A stretch of 64,000 bases of DNA, taken from Alteriqipengyuania flavescens (lineage in GTDB: Bacteria > Pseudomonadota > Alphaproteobacteria > Sphingomonadales > Sphingomonadaceae). The stretch lies in the NCBI RefSeq assembly GCF_030406725.1, contig NZ_CP129107.1, positions 1,178,001 to 1,242,000 of the forward strand. The letters are read 5' to 3'. A program made the translations under genes and the position numbers. Each line of letters begins with the position of its first letter. The stretch's first letter is position 1. Shown here in pieces: positions 62,290 to 64,000 of this stretch. The notes beneath the pieces were generated by a model. The model did no database searches, had not been told where the DNA came from, and saw nothing but the letters and a program-made list of their open reading frames with translations.

Positions 62290-63280
62290 GCGCTCGTGCA
62301 AGCCGTGAAAACGCGATTTTGTCGGCGGGCAAGCCGATGCGGAGGTGATGCGCTTCCCCGACGAACCGGCGCACGGCGATGCCTTGCTCAGCAAGTCGCC
62401 GCCAGAGCGCATTTGCGTCAGATCCACGGACGAACCGGAAAAGATCGGTTCCGCCACGGTCTTCCAACGCCGAGGTCGCGAAAAGGGCGTGCATCTCCTG
62501 CATTCGCACGGCAAGGTGTCCGCGCGTAGCGGCCTGCCAGTCATGATCAGCATAGGCTGCCGCACCGATATCCAGCGCGGGGCCCGACACATCCCATCCG
62601 CCGAGGCGATCTTCGATGCTGCTCAAGATCTCTTGCGTAGCAAGCACGGCACCCAACCGCACACCCGCAAGCCCGAAAAACTTGCCGAAGGATCGCAAGA
62701 GGATGAGCCCCTTGCGTCCCGCAAACGGAGCCGCACTTAGCGAAGGATTGAGGTCGGCATACGCCTCGTCGACGATCAGCCAGCCACCACGATGGGCGAG
62801 TGTAGCGCGCGCTGTCTCGATGGCTTCGATAGACCAACGATGCCCATCAGGGTTGTTGGGGTTCACGATTACTACGACATCAGCCTCCCCGGCCAATGCC
62901 AAGGGATCGGAATGCGTGACCACCTTCGCCCCCGCCAGTCGCCAGCTTTCCGCATGATCGGCATAGCTTCGAGCGCGCACGGCGACTCTTTGAGCACGCA
63001 GGATCGACGGCAGCTGGCGGATGACGACTTCCGTCCCGGCGACCGCGCGGCAAAAAGACGGATCGCATCGGAACGACTCCGCCATGGTGGTTTCGCAGAA
63101 TGCGCGGGCCACCTCGGCCGGTAAGCGCTCCCATGCATCGGGTGCGATCGGGGGCAACGGATAAGGATACGGATTGATGCCGGTCGACAGGTCGATCCAT
63201 GGCAGTGGCGCCCCGGGAAACGCGCGTGCCATCGCGTCGATCCGTCCGCCATGGCCTGACACGAGGTCGAGATCGGTCAT
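62279..63280 (-). CDS. cobD: Threonine-phosphate decarboxylase (CobD/CobC type)
   Basis: A 333-residue PLP enzyme of the class I aminotransferase fold: LSTGINPYPYP near the start, VNPNNPDG (139-146), VDEAYADL with Asp171, and the PLP Lys200 in SFGKFFGLAGVRLG. It makes aminopropanol phosphate, the linker of cobalamin; the gene is cobD in Salmonella and cobC in Pseudomonas. The ATG at 63280 overlaps the cbiB stop (ATGA). Confidence 0.92.
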   Translation of the reverse strand: MTDLDLVSGHGGRIDAMARAFPGAPLPWIDLSTGINPYPYPLPPIAPDAWERLPAEVARAFCETTMAESFRCDPSFCRAVAGTEVVIRQLPSILRAQRVAVRARSYADHAESWRLAGAKVVTHSDPLALAGEADVVVIVNPNNPDGHRWSIEAIETARATLAHRGGWLIVDEAYADLNPSLSAAPFAGRKGLILLRSFGKFFGLAGVRLGAVLATQEILSSIEDRLGGWDVSGPALDIGAAAYADHDWQAATRGHLAVRMQEMHALFATSALEDRGGTDLFRFVRGSDANALWRRLAEQGIAVRRFVGEAHHLRIGLPADKIAFSRLARALNP

Positions 63281-64000
63281 GACACGTTGATCCAGCCCAG
63301 GAGCGCCAGGATGATCGCCATGGCGATGACTACCCACCGATAAAGATCCAAGGCGCGGCGGATATCGGCTCCTGATGGCTCTCTTGCTCCCGAATTGAGC
63401 CAAGGGTCGTTGCTCGTCGTTTCGCCATAAGTCCGCGGCCCCGACAGTCTGATGCCGAGCGCGCCCGCCATCGCGGACTCCGGCCACCCTGCATTGGGAG
63501 AACGGTGCCTGCCGGCGTCCCGAAACATGATTAGTATAGCCTGGCCCGAACCGGCACATAGCGCGAAAAGAATACCCGTCAGGCGTGCGGGGATCAGGTT
63601 GGCGAGATCGTCGAGCCGGGCGGCAATCTTACCGAAAGCTTCGTAGCGCGCATTGCGATGGCCGATCATCGAATCGAGCGTGTTGATTGCCTTGTAGGCA
63701 AACAGACCCGGCAGGCCGAAAAGCGCACCCCAGAACAAGGGTGCAGTGACGCCATCCGAAGTGTTCTCTGCCAAGCTCTCGATGGCGGCACGGGCGATGG
63801 CGGGCTCATCCAGCTCAGCGGTCGCACGTCCAACGATGCGGCTGAGCGAATGCCGCGCAGCCTCGATCCCTGTAGTGTCGAACGCCTCGACGACCGCCGC
63901 AACGTGTTCGCGCAGTGAGCGCGCAGCGATCAGGCTGGAGGCGAGGAGGGCAATCAGGGCAAGGCCTAGCCATCCGGCTGGCAGAAGCAGCTGGATGGCC
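63277..64000 (-). CDS. cbiB: Adenosylcobinamide-phosphate synthase CbiB (5' part cut by window edge)
   Basis: The minus-strand frame is open from the end of the window to a TGA at 63277, giving the C-terminal ~240 residues. Diagnostic blocks: RHSLSRIVGRATAELDEPAI, SLAENTSDGVTAPLFWGALF, AYKAINTLDSMIGHRN, RLDDLANLIPARLTG and GWPESAMAGALGIRL. It joins cobyric acid to aminopropanol phosphate at the membrane (called cobD in Pseudomonas). It is coupled to the decarboxylase gene, which supplies its substrate. Confidence 0.94.
   Translation of the reverse strand, partial: AIQLLLPAGWLGLALIALLASSLIAARSLREHVAAVVEAFDTTGIEAARHSLSRIVGRATAELDEPAIARAAIESLAENTSDGVTAPLFWGALFGLPGLFAYKAINTLDSMIGHRNARYEAFGKIAARLDDLANLIPARLTGILFALCAGSGQAILIMFRDAGRHRSPNAGWPESAMAGALGIRLSGPRTYGETTSNDPWLNSGAREPSGADIRRALDLYRWVVIAMAIILALLGWINVS

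Overview
The window looks like a chromosomal segment of an alphaproteobacterium of the order Sphingomonadales, most likely an Erythrobacter-like member. The grounds are high GC with strong GC bias at third codon positions, the style of the RpoB/RpoC, UbiG and GltX proteins, a large TonB-dependent receptor, a GapR-type DUF2312 protein, a complex I NDUFA9-like protein, and the dispersed repeat CAGCCTGAGCTTGTCGAAGG. The assignment is by eye and was not checked against a database.

Layout. 1-3.2 kb: a MATE exporter cut by the window edge, a PagL-like lipid A deacylase and a Kef-type antiporter. 3.2-3.9 kb: a 65-66 bp tandem repeat array and inverted copies of the same repeat, bracketing a GIY-YIG nuclease gene. 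4-5.2 kb: rplJ-rplL on the minus strand, with a structured leader and a perfect terminator. 5.3-6.7 kb: a minus-strand cassette (44-residue peptide, DUF2975 membrane protein, small Xre regulator, lipoprotein) behind TATCG-N5-CGATA operator palindromes. 6.7-15.7 kb: rpoB-rpoC with a near-consensus promoter and a terminator. 15.7-18 kb: three overlapping TadE/TadG pilus genes. 18-40.5 kb: ordinary core genes (nadE, gltX, TonB receptor, pyk, gapR-like, yebC, ruvC, ubiG, lysC, purT, purU, YceI, aldehyde dehydrogenase and others). purT and purU form a local formate loop around a nitronate monooxygenase-like gene.

40.74-58.47 kb is an integrated genomic island in the 3' end of tRNA-Leu(CAG). It has a near-perfect att direct repeat at both ends, GGGGGCA-type arm sites near both ends, and a P4-type tyrosine integrase broken by a one-base frameshift. 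Inside are a tandem pair of unrecognised paralogues, an AlpA-like excisionase/regulator, a winged-helix protein, and a tightly packed six-gene operon (44.8-57.6 kb). The operon encodes a single-chain Mrr nuclease/helicase/N6-methylase (Type ISP-like), a two-helix membrane protein, a 79-residue protein, a STAS-like plus GHKL ATPase protein, a DEAH helicase, and a 1111-residue winged-helix/SF1 helicase/PD-(D/E)XK nuclease fusion. This operon is the best candidate for a little-described anti-phage system. The domains suggest that the ISP-like protein marks and cuts DNA while the ATPase and two helicases (one with a nuclease) act as a linked module; how they cooperate is inference.

58.5-61 kb holds remnants of an older element: a truncated integrase next to the right att site, a DnaQ-like exonuclease without a normal start, and a truncated PolB-type exonuclease. 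61-64 kb returns to core genes: DUF1289, cobU/cobP, a threonine-phosphate decarboxylase and the window-truncated cbiB, all cobalamin assembly apart from DUF1289.
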